Assembly (NCBI GenBank): GCA_030770545.1
Contig: CM061105.1
Location: forward strand, 8,725,001 to 8,789,000
Reading direction: 5' to 3'
Length of the DNA stretch: 64,000 nt
Source: Macropodus opercularis
Taxonomy: Eukaryota; Chordata; Actinopteri; Anabantiformes; Osphronemidae
This document shows, one piece after another, positions 23,922-35,460 of the stretch. Both the position numbers and the translations under genes were made by a program. Under the pieces are notes generated by a model. The model searched no databases and was not told where the DNA came from. It was given only the letters and a program-made list of their open reading frames with translations. How positions within the stretch are numbered: the first letter of the stretch is position 1; each line of letters opens with the position of its first letter.

Positions 23922-25390
23922 CTGGCGCTGCTGCATTCCAGAGGGGGGAGGGGATATAAATTTAATGGGACAAGCATCTTAGTTTCTCCAGCTGCATCTA
24001 TTCGCCTGATAGTACAGGCCTGACTATGGAAAGCAGGACATTCCTAGATAACAGAGTAAGACCTTGACAGGAGAATAGTTAAAGAGATTAAATAAACTGC
24101 CTGTCAGAGCAAAAGGTTTTATATAGTGGTGTGTACTGTAGATATGATCAAAAACGGGTCATGTGTTTCACTTATGCTGCAGAGTGTGAGAAACCCTTCA
24201 GACCTCTGGATCAACAGGCCGTTGTTTAATTAAAACATGCCCAGTGAGCCTGGGTTTGGAAGAGCGCGTCTAGTTAACTATACTTAGCCATAAACACGAA
24301 GCGTTCCTAGTTTATCCACCCGACCGCTCGCAGCTTCCAGCCACAGCAGAGATAAGGCTCTGATGGGCTGTTAGCGAAGGATGGGGAGACAAACAAAAAA
24401 CGAAGAGGGAAAGCAGATGAAGCAGAAATGGGAGCCATCATTCACACACACACACGCACAACTAAAGCTGTTGCCCCAAACAGCAGCTGATCTCCCACCT
24501 CCTTTGGAGCGGCTGACAGACACGCCAGAAGCTAACTGACTGACCTTATGTCTAGTCACACAACACTGTCCACACCACAGCCAGACCATCGCACAAGACA
24601 CACGCGTCCACGGCCAGACCACAACAACCACAAAGAGCTCATAAAACAACCCTGGAGCCGCAATGCACAACGATATCCCCCTGAGCAAAACACACTGCTA
24701 GGCTGCGGCTGCTCCATCGCCATCTGAACTAGATGCACCTATAGAAGAATATAAAGAAATGTTCTGCAGAGTGTAAATGTAACAACATTTCTATAGGAGT
24801 GTGAGGCCGCATGGGAGTTTTTGACCTCTCTTGACTCATAATACAGCGTTTTATGCGCAAAAACATCAAGCTCTTTCTAATACAAGAACACTGAGACTCT
24901 TAAAAATCCTCCCAGGCCATATGGGGAAGCACAAACCAGCTGCAGAGGCGTTTTATAAAGCAATAACTTCCAAAGATATCAGAGATTACAAGACGATAAA
25001 ACACAGATCAGAAATTCATTTTCAGCAGGAGACGGGACGAGAACTTATGTGTCATCATCTTTGCTGTATAAAATGCACATGGCCATCACTCTCGCCCTCT
25101 CTCCGCCTCGCTCACGCGCACATACGCGCTTCAAATCCATTGGCCTGACTCCTGTGAAAAGGGATCACCATAAATTGTTCAATGTGTGCTCGATGGTGTG
25201 TGAGCGGAATGTGAGCGCGCTGGTTCCTGCCCTGGGGTTGTGTGTTTACAGACAGACAGTAGCTATCCTGGACACTCATAAATGGGTGAAAGTGAGGAGA
25301 AAAGCAGGGGAGGCTGTGCTGAATCAGCCATCTGATCTAGCCGCGCTGCGAAACTGCCTCAAGGCAAACTCGTGAGCAGACAAATGCATA

Positions 25391-25415
25391 TACACACACG
25401 CACACACACACACAC
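25391..25415. repeat. Imperfect (AC)n repeat
   Basis: About 25 bp of AC with a CG interruption, ending in a CCCC run. Confidence 0.88.
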
Positions 25416-28053
25416 CCCGCACACTCAAATAAACATGGACTGCAGCCCTGAGACACAGTCCCATACTGGCATCAGTGCTATCTCAACTTCAGAATACATT
25501 AGCTGAGCTGATTTACAGGCCAACACATGTAACTACTGCTGACCCCAATAAATGAGCCGGCGCACCCACATTTCATGCCGCTTGACTTGCAGATGTTGTG
25601 TAAATACCGAAAACGCTGCTATCAGCAACGCAACAGGGAGGCTGTGCGACAACAGTAAGTATCCAGCTCAGGGCGAACATCCATCTACATCACAACTCCT
25701 TACCTCAGAGCTCAGGCTTCTTTAATTGACACATAATATGTGCGTGAATCCTAGCATTAAATGTATTAATTAACTGCCCACTGATCTGCCTCACAGAGCG
25801 CGAGAGCAGGAAATGGATACGGGCAAAGAGAATGAGAAAGTGCGGCGAGCACCGTTAGCGGACCTTCAGAGGTCTCGCTGGAAGAGCAAGCAGCAGTGAG
25901 CCGAGCGGCGTCACGCTTCATCAGAGCTGGAAGCGGGCCCGAAACCTTTCTCTTGATTTGTGAATATTTAGATTGGAGGAGGCCACAAGTTTCAAAAAGG
26001 CACATAGACTCATCACTCATCAAGTGTGTTGGTTTTCAGGGACAGGACGGGATAGACTATTAGATCAACAAGCAATTAGTCTCCCCAGTGGGAGAATCAC
26101 CCGCAGCTGAACTGGCTGCATGAGGGAATGAAACATTCCTCCCTTTGGTCTCTGCAGGATTGTTCTCTCCTCCTTCTCGCGTCTTTTTTGTCTGTCCCTC
26201 TGCTGATGAATCGCATTGTTCTGTGCGCCCACCTTTCCTTCCCCAGTTGTTTCCTTGTTTTGACTGACAGTTGTGAATCCTTGTTAAAGTTGAGCGTCTT
26301 GCTCTCCTCTCCTGCGAAGGCGAGCCGTCAGAGGTGAGGCAGCCGCACGGATGGCTGCTCGCCTCTCATGACTCGTCCAGCAGCGGTGATGAGACGATCC
26401 GTGTCTTTTCATATCTGTCTTTACGTTGCTAATTATGACACCGTATGACACGTCAGGTCAGGAGACACAAGGAGATGGGCACCATGAGCTAGAGCCAGTG
26501 AGCAGGCTTCACAAATGGCTTATGTGCAAAGCTGGGAGTTGGAGCTCGGAGGTGAGACTGAGCAGTGTGCTTGCTGAGCGCACACTATACTGCAGGCAAT
26601 ACATCACACGCGGAGGCACGCTGGCACATGTGGTGCGCAACTGCAAAACGCACACGTCCCATTAAAATCAGAGATTGGGAGGCAGTGAAATGAGAATTAT
26701 ATGAGGTTGTCGCATCAGCATCGCCAGGTGCACGTGAGATAAAATTGAAAGGTACAGTTGTGATTGAGACGAGCTTGGAAATGGCGTTTTCACTCAAACG
26801 CAATCTAAGTTACACTACACTAAGCCGTCCCCTGACTTTCCTTCTGGCAGCGCTCGGAAGTATGGATGAGGTTTTAAACCACTGTAAGTGGCTTGGCAGC
26901 ACATTGTGGGAAATGTATCCAAACATATGCAGCAGGTGATACGGGAAAGTACTCAAGCTCGTATGATAAATCTGACATTTAAAAGGCACGGGCTCCTTTC
27001 TGTAACAGGATATTTACTTCATTGCTGACTGCTCCCACTAACTTGCGCTCTACGTATGCGCAGGTTTGGCAAATTATTCAATATTCAGGTATCAGGCTGC
27101 CTGTGTGTGGCTTTACTGTGCAGAATGTATGCATGATCCAGAGAAGTGAGTTAGCACCAGTGACCCTTGCACACAATTCTCGGTCACCCATACACCCTTA
27201 ACCCCAGCCCTCATCCATCATGTGGGATGGATCACAGTCTTTAGAGGCTTTGGAATCATGCATGCACGCACTCATCCACAAACACATCCTGATGACAGGC
27301 TTATGATTAGGTCACGACCCCAGTTGACCCCTGTTTGGGTATTTTGTTTCGCAGTCACTCAGAAAGACAGCTCTTTCCAGCCGGGGGCTACAGGATACAC
27401 CAAGCAGACGCCTGTTTATATTTGTTTAAGTGGTAAATCTGAAAACACCAGTCGAGTGGAAACGTGTACGGTTTGCTTGACAGAGGGGACACGGAACGAG
27501 GCTAGACAGCCAACATCTTAAAACAAAAAGGCAATCAGTTGCTGCAGCCTATTGATATTCAGACTTGCTCTTCTGTCATTGTTCATGTTAGAGCCACAAT
27601 CCACATAATGAGCTGCTTTTCCAACCCAGGTGTTCCATTTTTCCACAAGGTCACTGAAAAACACAATACAATTATTTGAGACAGAGGCATGGTTTGAAAC
27701 AAAGGCTTGTCAGAAGCATCAGAAAATGCCTGCAGGATATTAAAAGTCAGGGCGAACTGCCTTTTAGGTATATGATTTATTCATTCATAGAAACTGATTC
27801 AAGAGCAGTTTTGCATATTTTTCACAAACTGCTCACACGGGTCAACAGAGACCAACATATTCCAGTTCCCAGTCTATGTAACTTCTTGTGTGTGGCCACT
27901 TTTTTTTTCTTTTTACTGAAGGCATTCAGGGTTCACAGCGGTGACATCACTTTGCGAGTCTGGTCAGTGTTAGTCTCCACCAGTCCCTGTCATCACCTTC
28001 TAATCTCACGGACAGAGAGAATGTAAAGAGCAATGAAAGGGAGCCGGGCAGGT

Positions 28054-28085
28054 TTTCAGCCATCCCAACACAGGGATGGCTGAAA
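28054..28085. repeat. Perfect 13-bp-arm inverted repeat
   Basis: TTTCAGCCATCCC (28054-28066) and GGGATGGCTGAAA (28073-28085) are exact reverse complements around a 6-base loop (AACACA). This is the longest perfect short hairpin I found in the window. It is in intron 3 and would form a stable stem in the pre-mRNA. Confidence 0.9.
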
Positions 28086-28212
28086 GGGTGCAGCGCTCTT
28101 CAGCTTTTGTTAAGAGCTGCAGTGCTGAAGGGTTCCTCCCACCAAACACTCCCCGTGATCATTAATCATCTGTCCTCTCTGGCCCTGTCAGACCATCTCT
28201 TCCCAGCTAAAA

Positions 28213-28246
28213 CACACACCTCCACACACACACACACACACACACA
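28213..28246. repeat. (CA)n microsatellite
   Basis: About 34 bp of CA with a CCTC interruption near the start. Confidence 0.9.
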
Positions 28247-28808
28247 AAGGCCCGCGCATACACCTCTGCAGAACTTTTTCACGGCCTTACTCCTCTCCTC
28301 CAAACACTGCTCCTCTTGACATGCCTGTCCTCTCTGCTACAGGGTGGGTAATACATTGTCCAACACTGCGGAAACCCGAGTGAACAATGCTTAAATCCCA
28401 CTGAGGAAACTGAGATCTCCTCCAATTAGGCCGCTTTGAAACTCCACACAGTGCAGAGTCGCGTATCAGGAGGCAGAGGCAACAAAGAGCATGTTGAGAA
28501 GAGAAAAACAGAACACAGGAAGACGTGGATAGGACTCATTTCTGATTCCCGGTGATGCTGAACACTTTAATCCTGTTAATACTACAGCATGCATGTGCAC
28601 ATTAGGACGTAAACAACGGGCACATGCCTGTGAAGATTCAACAGAGGGCAGTGCAGCAGTCAAACATGTACAAGACGAGACCGTGTCTAGAAAATGCGTT
28701 TGCTTCACGCAGGGATGTAAATTTCGACAGTTTGACCACTAACGCTGGTGAACTGAGCAGGTGTCCGCCAGACATGGAGCACAGAAAACACATTCTGTCA
28801 AAACGAAG

Positions 28809-28833
28809 GCGCGCGCGCGTGTGTGCGTGCGTG
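28809..28833. repeat. Alternating GC/GT purine-pyrimidine tract
   Basis: A run of GC steps followed by GT/GC steps forms about 25 bp of strictly alternating purine and pyrimidine, a Z-DNA-prone composition. It lies about 55 bp from the X-box motif cluster. Confidence 0.8.
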
Positions 28834-28866
28834 AGCCTTATCAAACCAGCGAACAATTTAGCAGAC

Positions 28867-28955
28867 AGCCCACGCCCCTGGGCGGCTGTTACCATGGTAA
28901 CCTCACAGCCAGTATTTTTTTGGCCCACACTTTCCTTTTGAACAGCCGGCCAATG
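28867..28955. promoter_or_regulatory. RFX X-box with GC-box/KLF and CCAAT motifs
   Basis: GTTACCATGGTAAC at 28888-28901 is a perfect palindromic X-box, the consensus for RFX dimers. Just upstream is CCCACGCCCC (KLF/SP type) and about 50 bp downstream is GGCCAATGAC (CCAAT box). Such a trio is typical of promoters or enhancers of ciliary and neural genes. Here it sits inside intron 3, so it may be an intronic enhancer or internal promoter. The motifs are seen directly; the function is inferred. Confidence 0.45.
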
Positions 28956-29088
28956 ACAGACCAGCCGACTGGGAAATCTGGCTTCCTGAAAGTGCACGCG
29001 TGAGCTGTGTGCGTGTATGTCTGTGAGCAAGTGAGCGTGCTACTAATCGAGACAGCCACATCTCTCGGCTCCATGCAGACTTTGTCAT

Positions 29089-29091
<3 letters not shown>

Positions 29092-29126
<35 letters not shown>
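29092..29126. repeat. (TG)n microsatellite
   Basis: A pure TG tract of about 35 bp. Confidence 0.95.
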
Positions 29127-29127
<1 letters not shown>

Positions 29128-30809
29128 GGCAGCTGGCCACTGTGCATCTCGCCTGGCACATTTGCTCGGGTCAATTTTAGTTCCAGGAAGACGCAGCTAT
29201 GTGCCAAGGCACCGGGCATATCTCTCCGAGAGCGGAGTCATCAGACAGGAGCGGGGGAAAGAGATAGAGACGACGAGGAGGCATTGGTATTCCAGGAAAC
29301 GCCACTGTGCCAATCTATCCCTGGCTGGCTAGGTAGCAGAGAGAGCCTGCGTTCGAAACATATCGCCGCTCAGCAGGCAGCAACATGTGCTTGCACTGCA
29401 ATCTACACTGTAATCAGAACCTAACAGCGGACCGACCGGGGTCAGTGCCCACTGCAACAGAGAAGACAGAGAGGGGAGCTGGAGACAGAGACTGCGTCAC
29501 CTGATCAGGGATGCAATGGAACCAATAGATTTTATAGTCTACTCAGATTTTATTTCACAAAACTAGCTGTTCTGTTGTCTGTGCCAAGACAAATGATAAG
29601 CGTGAGATGATCACAGACCCTGTCAATTCCCCCCAGAATCTATGTCCTATACATTCCCTGTTAAGTAGCTTTCCCTTTCTTAGCGCTCCAGGTTGGGAGA
29701 CCATTAGCTTGCTCTGTCTCAGCGCTTGTCTCTGTTAAAAAGGATCTAGCTCATTAACTTCATGGCTAGATCAATTAATCTATAGCAGTTAGCCAAAGAT
29801 GCCCACTCTTGCTCTTTTTGCTCATTTGCTGTCGCTCTGCTCAACAAAAGTGTTTTACATTTAGAGCCTTCAAACCTTTTCTTTTTCCCATTTCATAAGT
29901 CTGACAGGAGGAGGGTTCTACCTAAGGAGTAATTGTATAAACAGCTTATCTAAATGTCGGGAAAGACTCAAGGACAGAGAGAAAAAAAAATCACATTATT
30001 CCTTATTAACAGTAAATGAAACGGGAAGTGAACCAACGCTCCTGAGTCTATATTTATGGACGCACTCTTTCGATCGTGTTACAACAATGTCACAGCACAT
30101 TTGCTTTAGATCAGCTACAGTAATCTCTGTTGGTAATTACAGTAAATGACAACAAATGTGCAGCAAATGGTGTGAGAGCAAAAATGTATTTACATAAACA
30201 AAGAATCGTGTTGTCTAATTTAGAATCAAAGCGAGTCATATACATCTGGTCCAACAATGTAATACTGATAATTCATAATCATAGAATACACTTTAAATGC
30301 ACTGATGTGATAAATCTATTTAGTTATTTAATCTTTAGTTTGTTCCATCGATTAACTAAGAACTAATAAAGCTAGAGGAGTTGAAATTCGTATCTGTATT
30401 AATATGGTGTATTTTGCAATCTAACATCTCCAAACAACCAAACTAACTACCTGCTGACACCAGCAAACCTGAAACATCCCCAGACAGACACTGCGAGTCA
30501 ACAAAGCTGCTATGGAGCCTGTGTACTTATGTTGCAGAGAGACTCTCAGAAGGTCCTAACATCAGCTGGACAAGGATCACACGCCTCATCTGTCAGAATG
30601 ACCCATCACCTAATATATCTGTACTCCACCTTTATCCAAATATGGTTTAAGAGACTAGCTCATAAAACACTTACTCGTCCTCCAGGTAATTTAATGTTAA
30701 AACATTTTGAGAAATGGTTTTAGCAAGGCTTAATATTAGCGTCAAATACCCAGGTGGCCTAAAATACCCAGCCCCTTGGCTGAGGGTTGAGTCCCTGCTA
30801 ATAAGTGCA

Positions 30810-30822
30810 GGGGGGGGGGGGG
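30810..30822. repeat. Poly-G run (13)
   Basis: Thirteen consecutive G on the plus strand in intron 3. Confidence 0.95.
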
Positions 30823-31661
30823 TGATTATGCGCATCTGAACATGCTGTAGCTGAGGAGCACGATAAAACAAGAAGAAAACAAAGGTCCCTTCACTGTTTA
30901 CCATCCCCTAATTTGATTCCTAATTGAGCGTACATAACACAATGTTTACACCAAAATGTTCTGGCAAAGACAAGCTCCCATGACGGAATCGCACAGCTGA
31001 ACGCTGCCTGCTCCTCACTCCACTGATCTTAGTGAGTGTAAGAACGGGACGGGAGGCCCCTCCATCCCCAGCACCACTCAGAAGTGCAGTGACATGTTTC
31101 CAACATGTAACCTGTGCAGCGAGCATCTGCGCCCTTTCATGCTGATTCTGACACCTTCACATGAGGCAAACAGGCTGTCAGACGCGGTGGGAGGCCAGAG
31201 GTTAGGGGTAGAGTGGATTTGGAAGTGGATGATAAGAAAGGGAAGGAGAGGAAAACGTTAAGAATAGCTTGCTAAAATCCAATAGTAAGCTTAGAGGATG
31301 CCCCCGGGCTGCAGACAGCACCGCTGATGACAGGACAAGAGAGTGGCAGGTGAAGTTGAACAGAAGAGGGGAAGGGTTGCGTGAACACTCTGGTGGTGAG
31401 GTCATCTGCAGCACTGCACTCTGGGATAGCAATGACATCAGACATTAAAAAAAACCCCAAACAGTTAATACAGTTGTGCATTCGCCAGCGAGATGTTGCT
31501 CCAGCTGTACCAGCTTATCTGCAGTTCATCATGCCCTGCTGCTATCACTCCTAATGGGAAGTAATGATAAAATGCTCGGCATCAAACGAGACAGCACAAA
31601 TTACGTGTGAAGCGTGGGAGAGGGAAAGTGACCGGAGCAGGGAAACAGTGTGTGTGAGAAC

Positions 31662-31674
31662 GGGGGGGGGGGGG
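31662..31674. repeat. Poly-G run (13)
   Basis: Thirteen consecutive G on the plus strand in intron 3, less than 1 kb from the preceding poly-G run. Confidence 0.95.
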
Positions 31675-32337
31675 CAAAACAAAGTGAGAAAGCACTCAGG
31701 AGTGCGTCTTGTCACTCAAATTGTTGGTGGCACAGTTCTGCAATATGTGTGCTGTGCAAAGCAGCCATTTCTCGTTGCATACTAAGTGACGGCCAAACTA
31801 TTATTTCCATGGCTGACAATAAGCAAAAGGAAATTAAAAAAAAAAGGCTGGATAATAAATGCTGTCTAGAGCGACTATGCATCTGTCCTGCCCAAAGGAG
31901 ACAGCTCCATTCATAGCTCGGGATGGGTGTGCTTTTATACACACAAAAACAACAATTCTGTTGACTTCAGGCCCAGGCGTGGCCACAAAAACTCAATAGA
32001 AGAATGATGTGCACGGTATTGTGTTTTCTTATACTGTGCAAATACAAACACGGGTATTGAGTCAGCGCCGCGCCGTTCACCTGCAGTGGAGACGCTCTCT
32101 GAAGAGAAGCAGGCCCACAGAACGCATTCACATTCACGCCATAGGGTGCAGTTTACACCCAGACGTCATCTGTGCAGCCGTTGTACCTGTATCGGCTTTT
32201 AGAGGAACATACATGCACTAACACACTGAGGTTGTTCGTACTGCAGCCAGAGCAGGACAGCACTGACCTTTACCAGCCAGTCTACGTCAATACGCCCTGA
32301 GCTAAGAAGCTCGCACACCTATGCATCTGCATCGTAT

Positions 32338-32339
<2 letters not shown>

Positions 32340-32376
<37 letters not shown>
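32340..32376. repeat. (TG)n microsatellite
   Basis: A pure TG tract of about 37 bp. Confidence 0.95.
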
Positions 32377-32377
<1 letters not shown>

Positions 32378-35300
32378 CATAAGGGTGTTGCATGTGCCTC
32401 ACACATTGTCGGATTGATGGAGACCGGAAGTCATTCATTTGGAAGAGTGGATGATGGACAGTGATGGATTAGTGTTGACAGATGACGAAGAAATTGAAAG
32501 AGGAGGAAGAAGACAAAAACAAAAACAGAACAGCTGGCAGTAGCAGAGGAGGTTGGATATTTCTAAACACCAGTCCTACGATCCTATCAAATTAAACGCC
32601 ATAACCTTCCTCACTGCTGAGGGCAAGGAATGAAAACTGTAGAGACACTGTGGTAACATTATTTTTTCACACATACAATAAAACGAAGCATTTAAAAAAA
32701 AAATATATTTCTCATATTTCTGACTATGCTGTTAATTAGCATATTCTTTCTGAGAAGCGTATTCTTTCTCAGTCTGTGTTTTGAATATTAATGTGATATT
32801 TGAATCTCCCGTTCTGCTCTAAGATTTGATGTATGAATGTCACACATTGATTTGTTAATTCTTTTCTAACAACACTGTTTCACTAGGATGAAGGTAAATG
32901 TGATTTCTAGTGAAAGAGCTTTGTAAAGCTGTCTTCTGTCCTCAGTAAAGCCAAGCACGAGCTAGTGAGCTTGGTCTTAGGGTTTTATTGTGGCTCTGCT
33001 TGTGAGTGGGTGTATGTGTTTGTGGCTGACTTAACTTGTTAGTGACACTCTCATTAGACCTTGCGACAGTGTGGACGTTGGGAAACACATCAACACTTGT
33101 CCAGAGGAGATTTTGGGAGGAAAACACAAAGAGACCAACTGGGAAACAGGATTAACTGTATAAATGGTAGAAAGCCATTAACACGAGGGTGAGGTCTGGA
33201 AGTACAGCCACGAGTGTGAGTGCGAGGAGGGAGAGTGTGAAGCTGTGGTGTAGGTTCTGGGATGAGACGTGAAAGATTTCATTTCTCATGTTCTCCCCCC
33301 CTGAAACACGCTGCAAACATCCAATTCAAATGTGCCATAAAAAAAATAGCACGGTTCTGAAACTCCCAACGTCTGGGGCTGAGCTTTCACTAGTACATCA
33401 GCACACGTCACACTGTGAAACAGCAGCGTTGAGACAAACGCTCAACCATGTCAGTACACGCTAACATGACAGGCGGCAGGCAGCAAACAACCGCGCACCT
33501 TGTGCCGTTGCGACAAAACATTTTGCATTGCCCTCTGCTTTAAAACTCATTAAATGTGCAAAGCTCAACTCGGTGCAGAATCACACGAGGTCCTGCTTCC
33601 ACACTTTCACGAAGCCTTGGCTGCTTGGAAACTTAACGCAGCGGCGTTTAAAAGCACACCTTCCCTGGGCAGGACATATTGGATTAGGAGTGATTTTTTT
33701 CTTCTTGGCTTTGTCTCAGAGGTGCTAGATTAAATGTCATTCCCACTTTACTACTGATGGCTCGAAAATAAATCATACTATCCATCCACACGCGCACTCA
33801 CGTAATCCCCCACGTTCATCCAGACCACATACACACCGACATACATAAATACAGAGAAATGCTCTCGTAGGGAGATATATAACATGTTGGCACACCCAAT
33901 CACTAAAGCACCTCTACGGTCCAGCGCGTCCGCTCTTTGTATTTCAATCACTAAATCGATGGTTCTAAATTGATTGTAGCTGAGCAGGGGCCAGAGATGT
34001 TCCCCCTGGCTCGCTGCCCTGGCCCTCTATTGATTAGATCTGAGAGAGCCAATTGCTTTCACACTGGATTAAGGTGTTCCAGCGCAGTGAGCAGAGAAAG
34101 AGAGAGAGAGGAACACAGGCAGGGAGAGATCGAGTCAGAGACGGAGAAGGAGAGAAAGAATGGGCTTTGCAGCCTGAGAGGCAACAGCAACGAAGCTCCA
34201 AGTTGGGGCCAACAACTCTGCTAATTAGCTAACAGCCCACTTCTAGAAGAAGAAGAGCAAGCACGCAAACCGAAACTGTATGTGGGTGCTTCACACAAAT
34301 CATATTAGCTGAGACTACAAATAATCAGACTCCACTGCTATAGACACATGCAAGCATTTTACAACAGACACATTCAGACACACACACACACACAGCCCTA
34401 CACTGCAATCCCAGAGATCAGAAGGCACTAACGCAGATCAAGGGTGTAATCGCATTTGACCCTGGGGCTAAGTAGCCCTGGGCAACAGCATTACACTTCA
34501 AAGCTTCAATCCGAGTTCGTTACTCAGCTTCAGTGTCTTATGCTGTGTAACCTGGAGGAATCAGACCTAATCAGTACATCAGTACACATCAGTATGAGCC
34601 AGCCAGCATTACAGGACCTGCTGCTGTGGCATGCGTAGAATGGCAAACCATGGCAGGTGGACTAACCGTTGTGTTTTAAATAAAAGGATATTCAGTTGTC
34701 ACTAATGTCTTTAGTTAATATTCACAATTATGTGTGTGCAATATCATGATTAAAACGTCTCCATGATCTGCCTTTCAGCAGGATGGTTGCTATCATGGAA
34801 GTAGCTGCAACAATATATGTATATGTGATATTTTTCCCACATTGCTCAGCGCTGTTCATAATCCACTGGAGGCAGGACATCCTCTCAACAGCCTCTCACT
34901 CTTCCTGTCCTTTCAACAATTAGCCACTCATGCTAGGGGCTCTGTGTAGTAAAATGGCAGAGGGGGGAACGGGGCTAAGGAGGCCCCCTGCCTCCGACAA
35001 AGACAAGCCTTTCTGTCTGGCCGAAGTGCCCCTCTCAAATCATTTCCACAATGGCGACGCTTCCAATCCAGATGAAGCGCTTATGAAAATGAAGAACTGA
35101 ATTGACCCCGCACAAGCACCAGGGTCACAGGAGCCAGTGAAAAGGCCCCTCGGTCCGAGTGCTCCGGGAGGCATTTCCCAGGGAGCAGCAGCCCTATTCA
35201 CGCGGCATTAGGAGTGTAAAAGCATCACATTGACTGCGCGAGTCAGGCCAATGTGCATTTGGTTAATGCCTCTATTGTCGCACCCCCTTTATGACGGCCT

Positions 35301-35434
35301 TTAGCAGAGCGCAAGAGAAGGAGGACAGTGGTAGAGAGGGACTTAAAGAGCCAGAAAAGATGTGATAGGGAGTGAAAACAAGGGAGGAAGGGAAGAGGAT
35401 TTGCTAGCCCATTCATGCCAGGATGGGTGTGAAG

Positions 35435-35460
35435 CACACACACCACACACACACACACAC
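35435..35460. repeat. (CA)n microsatellite
   Basis: About 26 bp of CA with a single CC interruption. Confidence 0.9.
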
